DNA of 64,000 bases from Engraulis encrasicolus (lineage: Eukaryota > Chordata > Actinopteri > Clupeiformes > Engraulidae). The stretch spans positions 13,577,407 through 13,641,406 of the forward strand of contig NC_085869.1 of the NCBI RefSeq assembly GCF_034702125.1, given 5' to 3'. Positions 1 through 39,954 of the stretch are shown piece by piece (positions within the stretch are counted from its first letter, which is position 1; every line of letters begins with the position of its first letter). The notes under the pieces were generated by a model that was not told where the DNA came from, ran no database searches, and saw nothing but the letters and a program-made list of their open reading frames with translations. Position numbers and translations under genes: made by a program.

Positions 1-145
1 GCATCATAAGCCTACCAATGCCCCCCTTACTATCATAAAAATTACATTGACTATTGCGCCCCATTTCCAACTAAGTCCCGCCCATCTCAGCTTTGTCCTC
101 CTCAAGGTCCCCCTGAGGACTGCAGAGCCCCTGTTGGGAAACACT
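1..145. mobile_element. hAT MITE fragment at window edge
   Basis: CATCATAAGCCTACCAATGC... to CCTGTTGGGAAACACTA resembles the right half of the 7710-7889 element. Cut by the window start. Confidence 0.6.
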
Positions 146-152
146 AATTTAA

Positions 153-357
153 CCCATTGATGTTGGATGCTGAGTAGCTCAACATTGAATTCATGGATGC
201 AGCAATTTTTCAATTAAATGTTAGTATGTGAGAGCCGAATGAACGCATTCAAATGCAAGATGAGGGCTTCCAGTTTTTATAGGCTGAGCGCACCTTTTCC
301 CAAAAAGAGCTCAGGCATTTAGCAGGTGTTTTTGCAGGTGCCTTAGGCATCAATGTG
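153..357. mobile_element. piggyBac-like MITE (TTAA family), degraded right end
   Basis: Left flank TTAA at 149-152 then CCCATTGATG. The right part TGCCTTAGGCATCAATG keeps the family end but not the final GGG-TTAA. Confidence 0.7.
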
Positions 358-443
358 CTAATTCTGCACAGTAGCTTGTGTTTACCTAATGCATTGGAAG
401 CAATATGCAGTATTGTGCATCATGCAGTACAGTATATGATATA

Positions 444-2061
<1,618 letters not shown>

Positions 2062-2114
2062 TAATCCAAATGAAAAAAATGTATCTCTATGTATGTCCCT
2101 TTCTAATTCCACAG

Positions 2115-13052
<10,938 letters not shown>

Positions 13053-14200
13053 AGTCTAAAATGTCTGATCTGATGAGGTGTGATGTGGTGGATGTGACCG
13101 GCTGACTGCTTGGACATTGTAAAGCGGGCATACCGTAAGAAGAGACCAAACAGTTCAAAAAATGGCCCGTCGCAAAGAAATGGAAACGGCGTAGGCTTGT
13201 TTATAGGATCAAATAGTCAACCATGCAGACAGACCGGAGGTAGTATGGATGGGATTTAGGAAATGACCTTCGATGTGTGTGTGTGTGCATGCAAGCTGTT
13301 GACAAGACACAGCTCTGAGAAAACGTTGCACATTCCCTGAGAAACTGATTGTCGATGTGTTTCTTCAGGAAAAAGGACTAAGGGAAAGGGATATGGAAAA
13401 CGTATTATGACTTCAAATTATTGTATGTAAACATTTTTTTTCATAATCCTGTATAATAATATTATTACCTGTTTAGTGCATCATGGTTTGACAGGAACAA
13501 ATAAATGGTACATTCTTGTAATCAGATAAAAAAAAGAGAATGTTCAGTTTTGTTGTTAATACCGTGTACATAATATTATAAAAAAAAAAATGGGTGTATT
13601 ACAAAGTTGCTCTCCTCTGTATACTTATGTATTTCTGTTAAGTTTGGTTTCATTGAGATGATTTCAAACCAGATCTTTTAAAAGATGATGTGCAATACTG
13701 GGTGTCCCCCCTCTCACAGCATATGTAGACATATGTAACATGTGTCTGTGAAGTTAAAATGATCCGTGAAGTCATTTTTTCATATGGTAATCAAAAGAGT
13801 AAAAGCCCATCCTCCTCCTCCTTCAAGAACTTCTGTACCAAGAAAATGATCCCGATATTTGACACCTTTTCAGGTTAATGTGGAGAAAAAAAATGAAATA
13901 TTCTGATGATCGTTTTTGATGATGTTGTCTTTTCTGTGTTTTAACCTGTATGACTACAGATATGCTGTTAATAGCAAGGTGTAATTGCTGTAATGCGATG
14001 GGGTGTTTGAAGGAATTACGACCGTATACCTTTTTTTTTCTGGAGAGGGGCCCAGGATATAATGCAGGATGATCTGGTTAAGGTGTACGTAATGAAACTG
14101 CTGCTCTTCAACTAAAAAGATTTTGAATATGCTCTCTGTAGAATCTGATCTGTGGTGGATGATGAGCTTGAACGATAATAAATGAGGGTTTCTGTTTCAA
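13053..14200 (+). other. mycbp2: probable mycbp2 3' UTR
   Basis: AT-rich, mostly non-repetitive sequence after the stop codon. AATAAA hexamers lie at 13500-13505 and 14176-14181; the second would give a 3' UTR of about 1.1 kb. The exact cleavage site is inferred. Confidence 0.6.
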
Positions 14201-14874
14201 CATGTATCCTGTTGTGGTTCTCCTTTCTTTTTATGCTGTATATCTGCACACTTTTGTTCAAATGTTTGGGTGGAAAATTGTTTTTTTATTTTAATTTATT
14301 TAAGTATCGAAAAAGTATTCTGTCATGTGCTTATTTCTGCATGTATAAACGCCAAATTTGTTGAAGGTGGGACACATGGTAAATTTTGAAAAGCAGCAAC
14401 TTCCTTTCAACATAATGTTAAGCCAAAGGGAAAGACAAACGTTTAAGTTGTGAATTCATTTTAATAGGTGCAACAGAAACAATTTTATGTAGATTAAAAT
14501 ACAATAAAAAATAGGCATGTGTATAATAAGGGCATCCCAAAGAAGGTAGAGCTCACCTTTTGCTGATCTAATGGCCTATGGATACTTGCCATAGAAGAAG
14601 ACAAGTCCCAACAGTGTGGTACTACTGAATTATTGCCAATTCTTCTATCCAGAACTATTCTATCCAAATCATCCTATCCAAAACACCTCCAATTCAAGGC
14701 ATCAAAACATTGTACTTGCTCTTTTGCATGCACTCCTTTTGGAATTTTGATCAGTGCAATGCAATCATTGTCCTGCTGGCTATAGGTATTGTATTGTCAC
14801 TTATTGGTCCCTGGTATGTTTGAAGAGGGGAAAGAAGTGAAGATGTGAAATCTTGCATATTTTGACATTTCGAG

Positions 14875-17351
14875 TTAATTGCAATTTCCCTTCAGGTCGT
14901 TAATTCGGCCCAGAGCTCGTTTGTCCTTCCTGGTCTTGTGCACTGTGATGATGTATGGAAATGCAGAGGGAAGCTCCACTTTTCGACTGAGTTTTTGGTG
15001 TCCCCAATGAAGGCAGCGCAGATGCTCAGCAAGGTCCCGGCGGCCGGCCCGCTCCAGTCCGTCTTGGAGTAGCTTTGTCTTGTTGCTCTTGTCCCAGCAT
15101 CTCTCGTACCTCCATGGTTTACGTCAACAGATTGAGATGAAGATGTACATTAGACATAAAGAAATTTAGTCTACTTGCACATTGATGGATATTTTGAAGC
15201 AGATTATACTCTTGAAGTTGCAGTATGTAGGATAGTTGCCAGAGTAGATATTGCAACTGCAGCTCATTGGAACTGTGCAGCCTATTGCCAAATTTGATAT
15301 TTCATGAATATTTACTAAATGACAAATTGATGTTTAGGATGTCCAAAGTACAATAAGCTTTGCAGCTAAAAATGTCTATTTCTGGAAATGCAAAATGGCC
15401 GGCATGGAGAAGATCCACCTTTTCATGTATGAAAAGTGCAATTTTGAATAATGAATGCTTTAGAATTTGATTGTAGTGATGAGTATTCATGAGAAAGGTA
15501 ACATTTGGGCAGCATGAATTTTGGAAATAAAATACTAAAAATATTACACTGTGCACCTTTAAGCTGAATTAATACTTCTCCATCTCCGACAAAATGTAGA
15601 CACATACTCTACTGGCACAGACTATTTTCAATCACTTTGCTGTCATCAACATGGCGCACAATAATACATTGGCTTGAAATTTGGTGGGAAGGCTCACAAG
15701 GGGGATATTATCAGATATTTCCCTGGTTCACCTTTGAAGGAGGGATATATTAACACATTGTGTTATTTGGGTTGTATAAGCAGAGATGTAAAAAGTAAAA
15801 GTAAGAAAAAAAGAAACAAAATTTGCCTCTAACACAGGCAATGCATCTTAGTAACCAGAAGGCGTGTGTACTTGTCACAGCTGATTCTGCCCTGGTTGAA
15901 TCAAGTCGGTGGGTCCTTGTTGGGTTTTTAGTGTTTTTTAGTAACAACACAGTCTACCTCATTAGGTAGGCTACAATGGAGTAAATGGTGTAATAGCTAT
16001 GTAATATTGTGTGCTTCTGTTGTAGTTCTTACACCGTAAATGTACTTTTACTTTTGACACCTCTGTGTGTAAGTAACATGTTTGGTAAAGGGGTAATCAT
16101 ACCAACACTTCAGCATGGTTTCTGCATTGTGTTCATTCTGCTGCCCCTTGACACGAAACTCCCCGATCTCCTCTCGTGTAAAGCCCAGCTCATAGGCAAC
16201 AGCAATCCATTCAAACCCCAGCTGCTTGGAGACCTCCTGTATCGTCTTCATGTTAATAACAGCATCCTACAAGGATCATTTAGAACAGGGGTGTCAAACT
16301 CAAATTGTCTCAGGGCCAAATTCAAAATCTGGAACGAAGTCGTGGATCGAACTCACTAAAATTTCAACCTTGCATTTCATACTCCTAGTTAAATTTCACA
16401 CACACTCTTTCCCATCATATGTGGTGGTTGTCCTGTGACACACTAAATGTCATGTTCAAGTCCTGTTTCACTACACCTTAATGGTGTATGTGGCCCAACT
16501 GTAATACACATTTGAAATTATCTTGAGGGCCGAATAAAATGACTCCACGGGCCAGATTTGGCTACCAGGCCTGAGTTTGACATCCCTGATTTAGAAAGTT
16601 CATGTTAGGCAAGGTGGGTGACATTGGTCCCATGCAGTTAAAGTTTTGCTACCCAGTTGCACGGGTGGTGCTGCAGGTTAACTACTTTTGGTGGTGCAGG
16701 TTAACCACCACTGATGATTAGGTTCTACTTACGGCACTCAAGACATGTATACCATTGACAAATTCTCTGACATGGTGTTAGAGTGCATGTATTAACTTTT
16801 TTAAACAGAATGTGGCGATGATGTCACATTGGGGACTCCAGTCCCCAACATGATGTCATGCACAGCTTTATGGGGAAAGAATAACTGCTGCTTTTTCCAT
16901 ATAGACCCTAATATTGTGGTATCCAAATATCAATGTGATGGACAATATTTTGAATGTGTACTAGAAAGTGGTGAAAATTATTTTAAATCGTAATCTCCAC
17001 AAAATGATGTCGCAGCAGATACAGTCTGGGAACTAGTGCAGTAGAGGGATTATCTGCCTGATGATGAACAAGTTATAAATTCTAGAAAGAAAAGTTGTCT
17101 TATGGCATTTCATGTAAGGTCCCATTCCCCACCTTTTTAAATAATAATGTCAATTACAAGGATTTGTTGGCTATTTGTCACATCACATAGTCCTTGTAAA
17201 TTGGGATATTATTTTCAAATAAGACCTTAACATGAAATCAACTATCCAACCAACTAACATTCAGAGAATAATAAAGAAACATATGGTCATTATTAACCAT
17301 TCTTGATCATTTTGTACTATTTTGTCTTACCTCTTGTGCTTTTTGTGGCAT
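14875..17351 (-). CDS. small death-domain protein, three coding exons
   Basis: Exons (-): 17331-17351 (ATG CCA CAA..., inside exon 17331-17362), 16103-16266, and 14875-15109 with TAA at 14875-14877. They splice in frame to 420 bases (139 residues) through GTAAG, GTATG and AG sites. Residues 8-100 fit a death domain: LGFEWIAVAYELGF, then TREEIGEF, NAETMLKCW and LERAGRRDLAEHL, matching the conserved W, Ile/Leu core and closing helix seen in FADD and Fas. A short basic tail (KTRKDKR) follows. No other domain, signal peptide or membrane segment is visible, so it would be a death-domain-only adaptor or decoy. I do not recognise the ortholog. It is convergent with mycbp2: minus-strand AATAAA (TTTATT at 14285-14300) sits next to the mycbp2 poly(A) signal. 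A further 5' non-coding exon is expected upstream of 17362 but was not located. Confidence 0.75.
15211..15563. mobile_element. MITE with CTTAAAGGTGCACTG ends (inverted copy)
   Basis: CTTGAAGTTGCAGTATGTAGG to ACACTGTGCACCTTTAAG; shares TTCATGTATGAAAAGTGCAA with the 36563 copy on the opposite strand. In an intron of the death-domain gene. Confidence 0.78.
16286..16588. mobile_element. hAT MITE, TSD ATTTAGAA
   Basis: Ends CAGGGGTGTCAAACTCA and TGAGTTTGACATCCCTG. Exact 8 bp duplication at 16278-16285 and 16589-16596. It lies about 20 bases upstream of the acceptor of the death-domain gene's middle exon. Confidence 0.93.
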
Positions 17352-18054
17352 TTTCACTGTATCTGCGGGGAATCAAACCAATATTCATATGAAAAATTAG
17401 ATATTAATTTGATTTAATCTCTGGAACGATGAAGCACAAACTGCCTATAACTAATAGCAGACATTAATCAGTTCCTAGTTCCTTATGTATGTTGAGAACA
17501 TTTACCACAGTGAAATCTCCTCAACAAGCAAGTTATTGGAAAATAAAGCTCAGCCTTATTTTGGCATTTTCCCACTCATGAATATAAGCAAATGAAACGT
17601 GCATATTTGTATACATAACTACCACAACAAAAAGACAATCAGGCTACTCACTTTTTTGTGACACAAATCCAATCCCACAGTTGAATGTTACCACAGAGAT
17701 GTTTCTAACAAAACACAGTCTTGTTAAATATTAATCCTTTGTGTAGGCCTATGGGGAATGTTTTTGGAGAGTGGTTGAAACTAATTAGGCCTACAGGGGG
17801 TGGGGGTTGGGTAGGTTTGCTTTGTGGGTTGGTTTGGTTGTAGTGTTGTGGTGTGGTGTGGTCCTCCTTCTAAGACTGTTTTGGCCACTCTCTGACGGAC
17901 ACTTGTGTCTTTTTAAAGTGTGAAGGTCACATGCTCAAAACGAACGAGCTGTGGTTTGATTCCCACCGTTCAAGTCTAGGAGCAGTTCAAAAGTGTTCAT
18001 TTGTTCACAAATAACAAAACACTCGTGCTGACAATGGTTTCAGAATGATGTAGG

Positions 18055-18632
18055 CAGGGCCGGGCCAAGGCATAGACAAACTCTGAGATGGCCAAGGGAC
18101 CCCACTCCACCACAGACCCGTGAGCAGCAAAGCTCCAGGAAGATTATGCACTTTCCACCATTCTCTTGTACCACTTACTGCCGCAATGGGAACAGGGGCC
18201 CATATATCAGGGGACACCTCAGTGACTGTGGGTTTGTTTGTTGTTTGTTTGTTTACATTTATGGCCAAATATGCAACTGTGGCTATTTCATGGCCAGTAC
18301 AGGTAATAAAATTCACTTCAACAGTGACTGTGGGTACAGCGTCAATTTTCATATAACACTTAGTTATAAAATGCCTTCAAGAAATGCAGAATATAAAGAA
18401 GAGCAAAGTTTTGAAATGAAACTAAAATATTATTTGTGATAAATGGCTTTTTTTATTTATTTAATTTTTTTTAGATATTTTGTTCTAAGAAGTGCATGAT
18501 GGGTGCACGGTCTACAGGCAGCCTGATGTCCTTAGCTCTTATCTACCACTCACTCGAGGCTGAGTAGGTGGTGGTATGGAGGCCCCGGACGAAGTGTTGC
18601 TTAGGGCCCCATAAAAGCTTGGGCCGGCCCTG
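18055..18632. mobile_element. hAT MITE, TSD GATG(T/C)AGG
   Basis: Ends CAGGGCCGGGCC and GGCCGGCCCTG; 7 of 8 bases of the target duplication match (18047-18054, 18633-18640). 578 bp, no transposase. Confidence 0.88.
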
Positions 18633-18748
18633 GATGCAGGGAAGGAGGGATGGAGGGGAGGAGAGTAGGGTGTGAAGTGCAGGAGGACAAGGTAGGGTAG
18701 GGTTATCACCTAGAAATGGCAAAGGTCCCGGATGTCTCGTCACAAACC

Positions 18749-20226
18749 AGGGGTGCGTTCCCGCAATGTTAGCTTTGAACTACAGACGTACTTTGTAGTT
18801 ATCTACTTACTTCAAGGCGAAATCCGTGCATTTCTCGAAACCTTACTATTCCCACAGTAAGCCAAAAGTAGTGCGGCTGCTTTCCTGAGTCCACACCGCT
18901 ACTTACTTTCTTGGCATTGCAGTGCGTGACCAAAGAAGCAACAAGAGATAGGCATGATTGCTGAGTCATGAATCAGCTGTTTCCTCCTAAATTCAGTGCG
19001 TGAAGTAGAAAGCAATAGTGTACAACCACCACCAGCACATTTGATTGGATGTCACGACACCGTGACTCCGCTGTTTCCTCCACAACACACCTTGTAATTT
19101 CTTTGTGAAAAAACACGGCCGTGGCATTACAATCTGACACCATCCGCACCAATAATGCAGTATTATCTGCATGCCGATTGGATTTCGTTTCATTCCGAGG
19201 TGTAATTTGTAAAATATTTGGACAATAAAGTTGTGGTTACTCCCAGAAAATCGTCTGTTAAAGTGTCATATCCCTGAGAAATTTTCGCGCAGATTTCATT
19301 CCATAGCCTAGTGGTATTCACGCTTGCATCCCAATGGGAAAACAGAAGCCACACCGGTTCGAATCCACATGGTTACAGTGCCACAATTTTGGAAATATCT
19401 GGCAGAAATAGATAATTTATGTTGTGCATTACCAACACACACGTGCAGCCAAGGGACAATGAGTTACACTGTGTGGTCCGAAACACGATTTCACGAGTTG
19501 TTGTCAACATCCTGCACGCTGGTTTCGAACCCGCGTGGCTCGCGTCTTACCATTGATAGGCAAGCGTAAATACCCCTAGGCTATGAAATGAAATTCGCGC
19601 CAAAATTTTTTTAAATACTTGACACGTAATCCAGCGCATTTCCGGGAGAAACCAATACTTTCTTATCTAAATATTTCACAAACTACACATCGAAATGAGA
19701 CGCAATTCAATCGGCATACAGCTAAAAGTATATTATTAGTGTGGGATTCATCAGATTCCAAGGATATGACGTTTTTTTTTCACGAACAAATGACATGACG
19801 TGAATTTGTGTTCTGAACACTCTCACAGCTGTATCATCACTTTGTGTGCATGTCGATTGATTTTCATCGCTTTTGCACCACAGGATTAAAAGATATTGAC
19901 ACATTTGTGGTCAAATATGTACTACAAGTTTAGCTAATGGGTGGAGTCACGCTCTGAAGTAGACTAGCGCTGTGTGTTACTTGGGGTGGCTGAGGTGATG
20001 TCTGGACTCAATGGATCTACTCCAGCTGTACTTCAACTTCACTGTCCAGATACGGATAGGAGGCACCTCACTTTCAAAGTCACCACTACTTCAGAGTGCA
20101 CATTACTCCAAGCAGTAGTTACTTTGTGTGCTAACGTTCGAGACACAAGAGTTAGCAACTTTTATAGTATTTACTATGCAACATTGCTAACAAACTAGCT
20201 ACTTCGCACTTTGAGAATCGCACCCC
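18749..20226. mobile_element. old palindromic element with two inverted tRNA-like modules
   Basis: Ends read GGGGTGCGTTCCCGC and GAGAATCGCACCCC. From roughly 19040-19440 and 19450-19850 the sequence is a diverged inverted repeat (for example GCATGCCGATTGGATTTCGT versus the complement of GACGCAATTCAATCGGCATA). Each arm contains a tRNA-like stretch, 19305-19375 (+) with GGTTCGAATCC and 19505-19590 (-) with GGTTTCGAACC and TAGCCTAGGGGTATTTACGC. Target duplication not resolved. Confidence 0.65.
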
Positions 20227-20598
20227 AGGAATGTGGCTTAAATATGACAAAAAATACTGGTATTTTTCCTTATTTCCTTATTATTGCAATAGTATTACCC
20301 CTTGCTTACAACCCCCATTATGAAAGAATAGTTAGAAGATCATCAAAGCTTTACTTATCAGTCAAAAACTGTATCTACTCCAAAACGCCTTACAGAGACG
20401 TCCAGGTGAGCCACAGACTTAAGGACCTCACCAGGAGCATATTTGGATGAGAATGGTTATAGAAAGTTGTTATGCAAGTTCCCCACAGTTATCTAAGGAG
20501 TAGAAGTCTAAACTGGGGTGATTATGACGCAATATGCCGCACATGGCAAGAAGTAGCGTAAGTTGGGTGTCATCCACCAAAGAAGCCTCTCCTACAGC

Positions 20599-20755
20599 CA
20601 GGGCTGCTGAGAGCTTTGGCCGGGCCTGGGACAAAGTCATATAAAAGGCCCCCCTATGCAATACAGACAATGCAATAGGAACCCAATGATGGCCCCCCTC
20701 TGGCGCTGGGCCCAGGACAACTGACCCCTTTGTCCTCCCCCTGTTGGCTGCCCTA
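20599..20755. mobile_element. hAT MITE, TSD CCTACAGC
   Basis: Starts CAGGGCTGCTGAG, ends GGCTGCCCTA; exact 8 bp duplication at 20591-20598 and 20756-20763. Confidence 0.85.
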
Positions 20756-20817
20756 CCTACAGCCCTGTCACCAAGAGTTTGACAGGCCTAATTCTGATTA
20801 AAAAACGAAAGCTAATG

Positions 20818-21202
20818 TAGGGTGACCAGATTTTTGTAGTCTGAAACCGGGACACTTCGTGCATGACTGAAGGACAATATTTAGCGGGCGGGTCTGGGGG
20901 TCCTCCCCCAGGAAAATTTGTATTTTTTAGATGCAATTTCCTGCATTCTAATCAATTTTAGAGGGAGGAATGACAAATCGCAACTGACTCCTTCAGACTT
21001 TCCATACAAGCGCTGGGTGCCATTAATTGTGGCAGATAAACATGTCATTTTTTCCATATATTTACCCTGATAGACATGGCGCAATGTAGTGGGTGGCCAA
21101 AACCGGGACATATTTGTGTCCCGAGAGGGTTCGCTCGGGACCTGGGACACACAACTCCAAACCGGGACTGTCCCGGTCAAACCGGGACGTCTGGTCACCC
21201 TA
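20818..21202. mobile_element. hAT MITE, TSD AGCTAATG
   Basis: Ends TAGGGTGACCAGA and TCTGGTCACCCTA, exact duplication at 20810-20817 and 21203-21210; 385 bp. Confidence 0.94.
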
Positions 21203-21210
21203 AGCTAATG

Positions 21211-22752
21211 GGACTCTATACTCTGAAGCCATGATATCAATAATTTCAGATCTGATATAGCATCAACATTGGTGGTGGACATGAAGAATTCAAAGAACAA
21301 TACATGGTGCCTAAAGTGAAACAGTGATACAGCTCTTATGTGGGGCTGCATGTGTACTGCTGGTTTTCATTGATGGAATCATGACTACATGTGTTTTGCT
21401 CTACAAATAGTGAATATGTTACCATTACTCATTGACCTTCGTTGTTGGCCATGCTTCATGGTTGTGTTTTCTTCACATCTACCTAGGGCCAATGCATATT
21501 TCTGAAGAGGTGAGAGTGTTTCAGCGATAAAGTATGACCCTGATTAAATTATTTGAACATAAACGTGGAGTTTTCAAGAGACAAACTTGACATCAGTCTG
21601 GGGTGTAGGACTCACTTTTACGGCACCATAATTTAAAAAATGGGAAAAATATGTCATTTAAGTTGTAATTAAACTTGTACTACTTTTCTGTGGTAAGCTG
21701 TGGTAAAACTCTATGCACATTTGGAAGTAACTTTTGTGTTGTGTTACTTTTCAAAATGTTTACTCATTATTGCTGAGCACTGTAATTAACATGGTTTCAA
21801 CTTTAGGCTATAGCCTACTAACCTATCATAAGCGTTGTAATTACATAGCCTATAAAGGTAGCCTATTTCTACTTTTTAAAACACTGGGTGATTATTAGGC
21901 TACCAGGAGTGACAGAACAGGAAACATTGAATACAGTGTTATACCTGGGCCAACTGACTTTTTTCTCTACTTTTGGAAATTATTTAATGTTGCACACCAA
22001 ATGAAACATGGATGTGACCTACATTTAAAAATACTTTTATTTTGAAAGTATGTTTGCGGTGGCGTTTAAGAAATGTATTGTGTGTACTGTCGCTGACTTC
22101 ACACTTCTCTCATTTGCATATCACGGAGAACGCTCACAGCCGGGGTCTACAAAGAAACTCTGTGACACTGCTTTGCTGTCAGAAGAACAGCCTGCATACA
22201 GAAACTCGTCGAAGTGGGCCCGGTCATTGATTAGTTCTAGTCGTGGCAAAGCTGCTGGAGTATTTTACCGAAAGACGTGGAGGAGACCTTCTATTACTGC
22301 GTTACAACACAGTTGTGTATGTGCACATCCTGATCAAGGTATTTGCCGAATCTGTAATATCTCAGTTGGTTTTTAAATGCAGGGATAACTGCTGAAATGA
22401 CTAGGCCGACTTCAGCCAAGCAGTAGCCTACCTATCCAAAAGATGGACAATAGCGCTATACGTTATGGTTTTGAAAAAGCCAATACTGGTTTTATCAATC
22501 TAGGGAGACCACAAGACCCCATTTATTTAATTGCAGCTGCCAACATAAGAAATATTAGCCTACTCTGAGCAACCTGCGCTGTGTTTTTAGGTCGTGTCAA
22601 AGATTCTCTATTCTAAATGCATTAAGAACGTCTCTGGTCGTGTTTTTGCAGCCAGTGATCAGAGTTTTTTGCATACTCTTTCATTGAAAAAAATATCGCA
22701 CTGATTGCAATTTAAGACGTTAAGCGTGTGTCTTTGTGTAAACACTGTCCAG
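21211..22752 (+). other. region upstream of idh1 coding start
   Basis: No gene recognised. An octamer-like ATTTGCAT is at about 22109 and a 108-codon open frame at 22050-22376 ends near a possible donor (CAAG|GTATTT, about 22339), so a non-coding first exon of idh1 may lie here. No TATA box or CpG-dense block identified with confidence. Confidence 0.35.
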
Positions 22753-22760
22753 GTTCGAAG

Positions 22761-37901
<15,141 letters not shown>

Positions 37902-38715
37902 AGCCGTCTGTAAGTTGGGTTGCCATCCGTCCCTTGAAATATGGAATCGGCCTATATTTAGAGATGAAAATACGGGTTCCATATTCAGCTGAAACGGGAC
38001 ATGGGGCGTTAAAATGTGTTATAATGCCGGGAATTAGATCCAAGAAATGCAACATTTTGTGGGGGAGGACCACCCCCTGCCTCAATGAAGTGTCCCGTAT
38101 TTTTCCCATTCACATTTGGCAACCCTATCTGTAAGCAGTATAAGGAAAACATATGTATGCACATCGCACATGCATACAGAAACATGACGACCCACAGCTT
38201 AGGCACTTGTTAGCCTTTTTATTGCATTATGAGTCTTAGAACTGTATGTTTGTAACTGTCCGTGTACAATTCTGCCCTAGAGGGCAAAAAAGCAGTAACT
38301 TCATTGTTGTAGAAAATAAGTTATGATTTTAATGATTTATATATCAAAATATGAAGTCAAATGAAATGATTGAGTTGCTAAGAATGCAGTAATATAAAGT
38401 AACAAAACATCCACATATCAATCTACCTAAAACAAGAGTGTTTTCCCCCGACCGCGTTGTTGCTAACTAAGGTAGCAACTTGCTTGGTTGCAACCTTGCC
38501 ATACAATTTCCCAAATTCACTGGTTAGCAACAATGCTTTCGAGACATGGGGTCCTGGTCAGACTGGACAAGTGGACCATTTTACTCCGTTTGCAGCTCTG
38601 CACAGTTACTGCCTTCTTGCTTTGTAGGGCAGAATTGACTGCCCATATGAGGGTCCGTGCATTCCAGTGGATGGACTTGAGTGCCTTTTAATACACCATA
38701 TTGGAAAATAAATGT
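37902..38715 (+). other. idh1: idh1 3' UTR interrupted by a hAT MITE
   Basis: Sequence after the stop to the AATAAA at 38707-38712. A 213 bp hAT-type MITE with an 8 bp target duplication starts 14 bases after the TGA, so the whole element should be in the mature mRNA. Poly(A) site inferred. Confidence 0.6.
37915..38127. mobile_element. hAT MITE in idh1 3' UTR, TSD TCTGTAAG
   Basis: Ends TTGGGTTGCCA and TGGCAACCCTA, exact 8 bp duplication at 37907-37914 and 38128-38135. Begins 14 bases after the idh1 stop codon. Confidence 0.93.
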
Positions 38716-39270
38716 TTTAATCTGTAGATTCGGGATGTTTTAACATTCTGTACTTGTTTTAAGATCATAGTAACTGGAAATTTGTTTTTGTTGCACTATG
38801 AGCGATATCGTTACTAACTCAAAACAAAGACATTAATTTCTGAGTAAGTCACAGACATACTACACCGTAATGAGTTCCTGCTCTATGTAGTTTATCATCA
38901 AAAGGTCACTGTTTACACTTTGTACATCCAGTCAGAAGTCTTCTTTGGGCATAATATAATATTAAAAAAAACATTCCACACAACTCCATCTGTGATTTGT
39001 TGTGTTTTTGAAGCATGCATGCACACGTGCACACACACACACTACAAAGAGGGTGGTAAAATACTTAATATCAGAGTATAATGAGTTGACATGAACAAAT
39101 TCATGGCAAAATTTATGAAGGACACAGTATTTGAGTTTCTTGTGGAATAGTGACTGTTTTTACAAAATTGTCTTATAGTCATCATCTGCATGCCCATTAT
39201 GACAAACATCCCTATTTGAATCAAATTTGGCAGTAGGCAGCCCGGAATTCCATCTGATAAAGACAAAGCC
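38136..39270. other. idh1 3' end to tRNA gene
   Basis: Remainder of the idh1 3' UTR to about 38715, then AT-rich intergenic sequence with no recognised gene or repeat. Confidence 0.5.
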
Positions 39271-39342
39271 TAGCAGAGGATGGTTTCGATCCATCGACCT
39301 CTGGGTTATGGGCCCAGCACGCTTCCGCTGCGCCACTCTGCT
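39271..39342 (-). tRNA. initiator tRNA-Met (CAU)
   Basis: 72-base cloverleaf on the minus strand. It begins AGCAGAGTGGCGCAGCGG, has anticodon CAT at 39308-39310 (+ strand ATG) flanked by GGGCC and AACCC, a GATGGATCGAAACC TΨC-side, and an acceptor end complementary to the start. The first A opposite the final A and the GATCGAAAC (no T54Ψ55 in the B box) are hallmarks of the vertebrate initiator. It matches my recollection of the vertebrate sequence. It lies between idh1 and armc8 3' ends. No long T-run follows; a short TTT is within 10 bases. Confidence 0.95.
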
Positions 39343-39954
39343 CTTCAGGTTACAGGAGAAAATGGAAGAAAATAAAGTGACATTTGTGGTTTGAGCCAAG
39401 AGGGGGCGCATGTCAGTCCAGCACGTGTTTGCAATGTGAAACGGGGGAGGGGGGCAGGCAGTAGTTTCACTGAACAGCATAGTTGCAGTACCTATTCTGG
39501 CCACCATTCTACACAGTGCACCTTTACATTTACTTTGGGATCAATAAAAAGTAACTCTACTTGAAGTTTCGTTGCAAAAAGTTGTGAGCTCCATTTTTTT
39601 TTTAACTTATTGCTTATAAATTTTATTAGTAGAAATGATTGTTCAGAAGTCCCATTATCTATTTGAGAATTCATTCAAATACTTTGAGAACACACTTTTT
39701 TCTGCACATTTTGGTTGTGGCCTTAAGCAAATGAGAAAGAATAAAGTCCTTTGCCTGATGAAGACCTGAAGGTCGAAACGTTGCGCACTTGCTATTAAAT
39801 TTTCACAGAAGACAAGCAGTGTTACGGGCTTTATTCCTTTTCACTTGGATTATTGCTTTTATTGTCCTCCGCCTGGCCTACCGGGTGGGATGTGCACACA
39901 TCTACTCCTCTGAACATAAGCAAATGTGAACAGTACCAAAAGTAAGGAAACACA

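Noticed and set aside
16048..16251. A separate 67-residue protein starting MKTIQEV
   Set aside because: It runs past a good donor at 16103; splicing to 17331-17351 and 14875-15109 gives a coherent death domain.
22050..22376. 108-residue protein upstream of idh1
   Set aside because: No recognisable domain and no support beyond openness; possibly 5' non-coding exon sequence.
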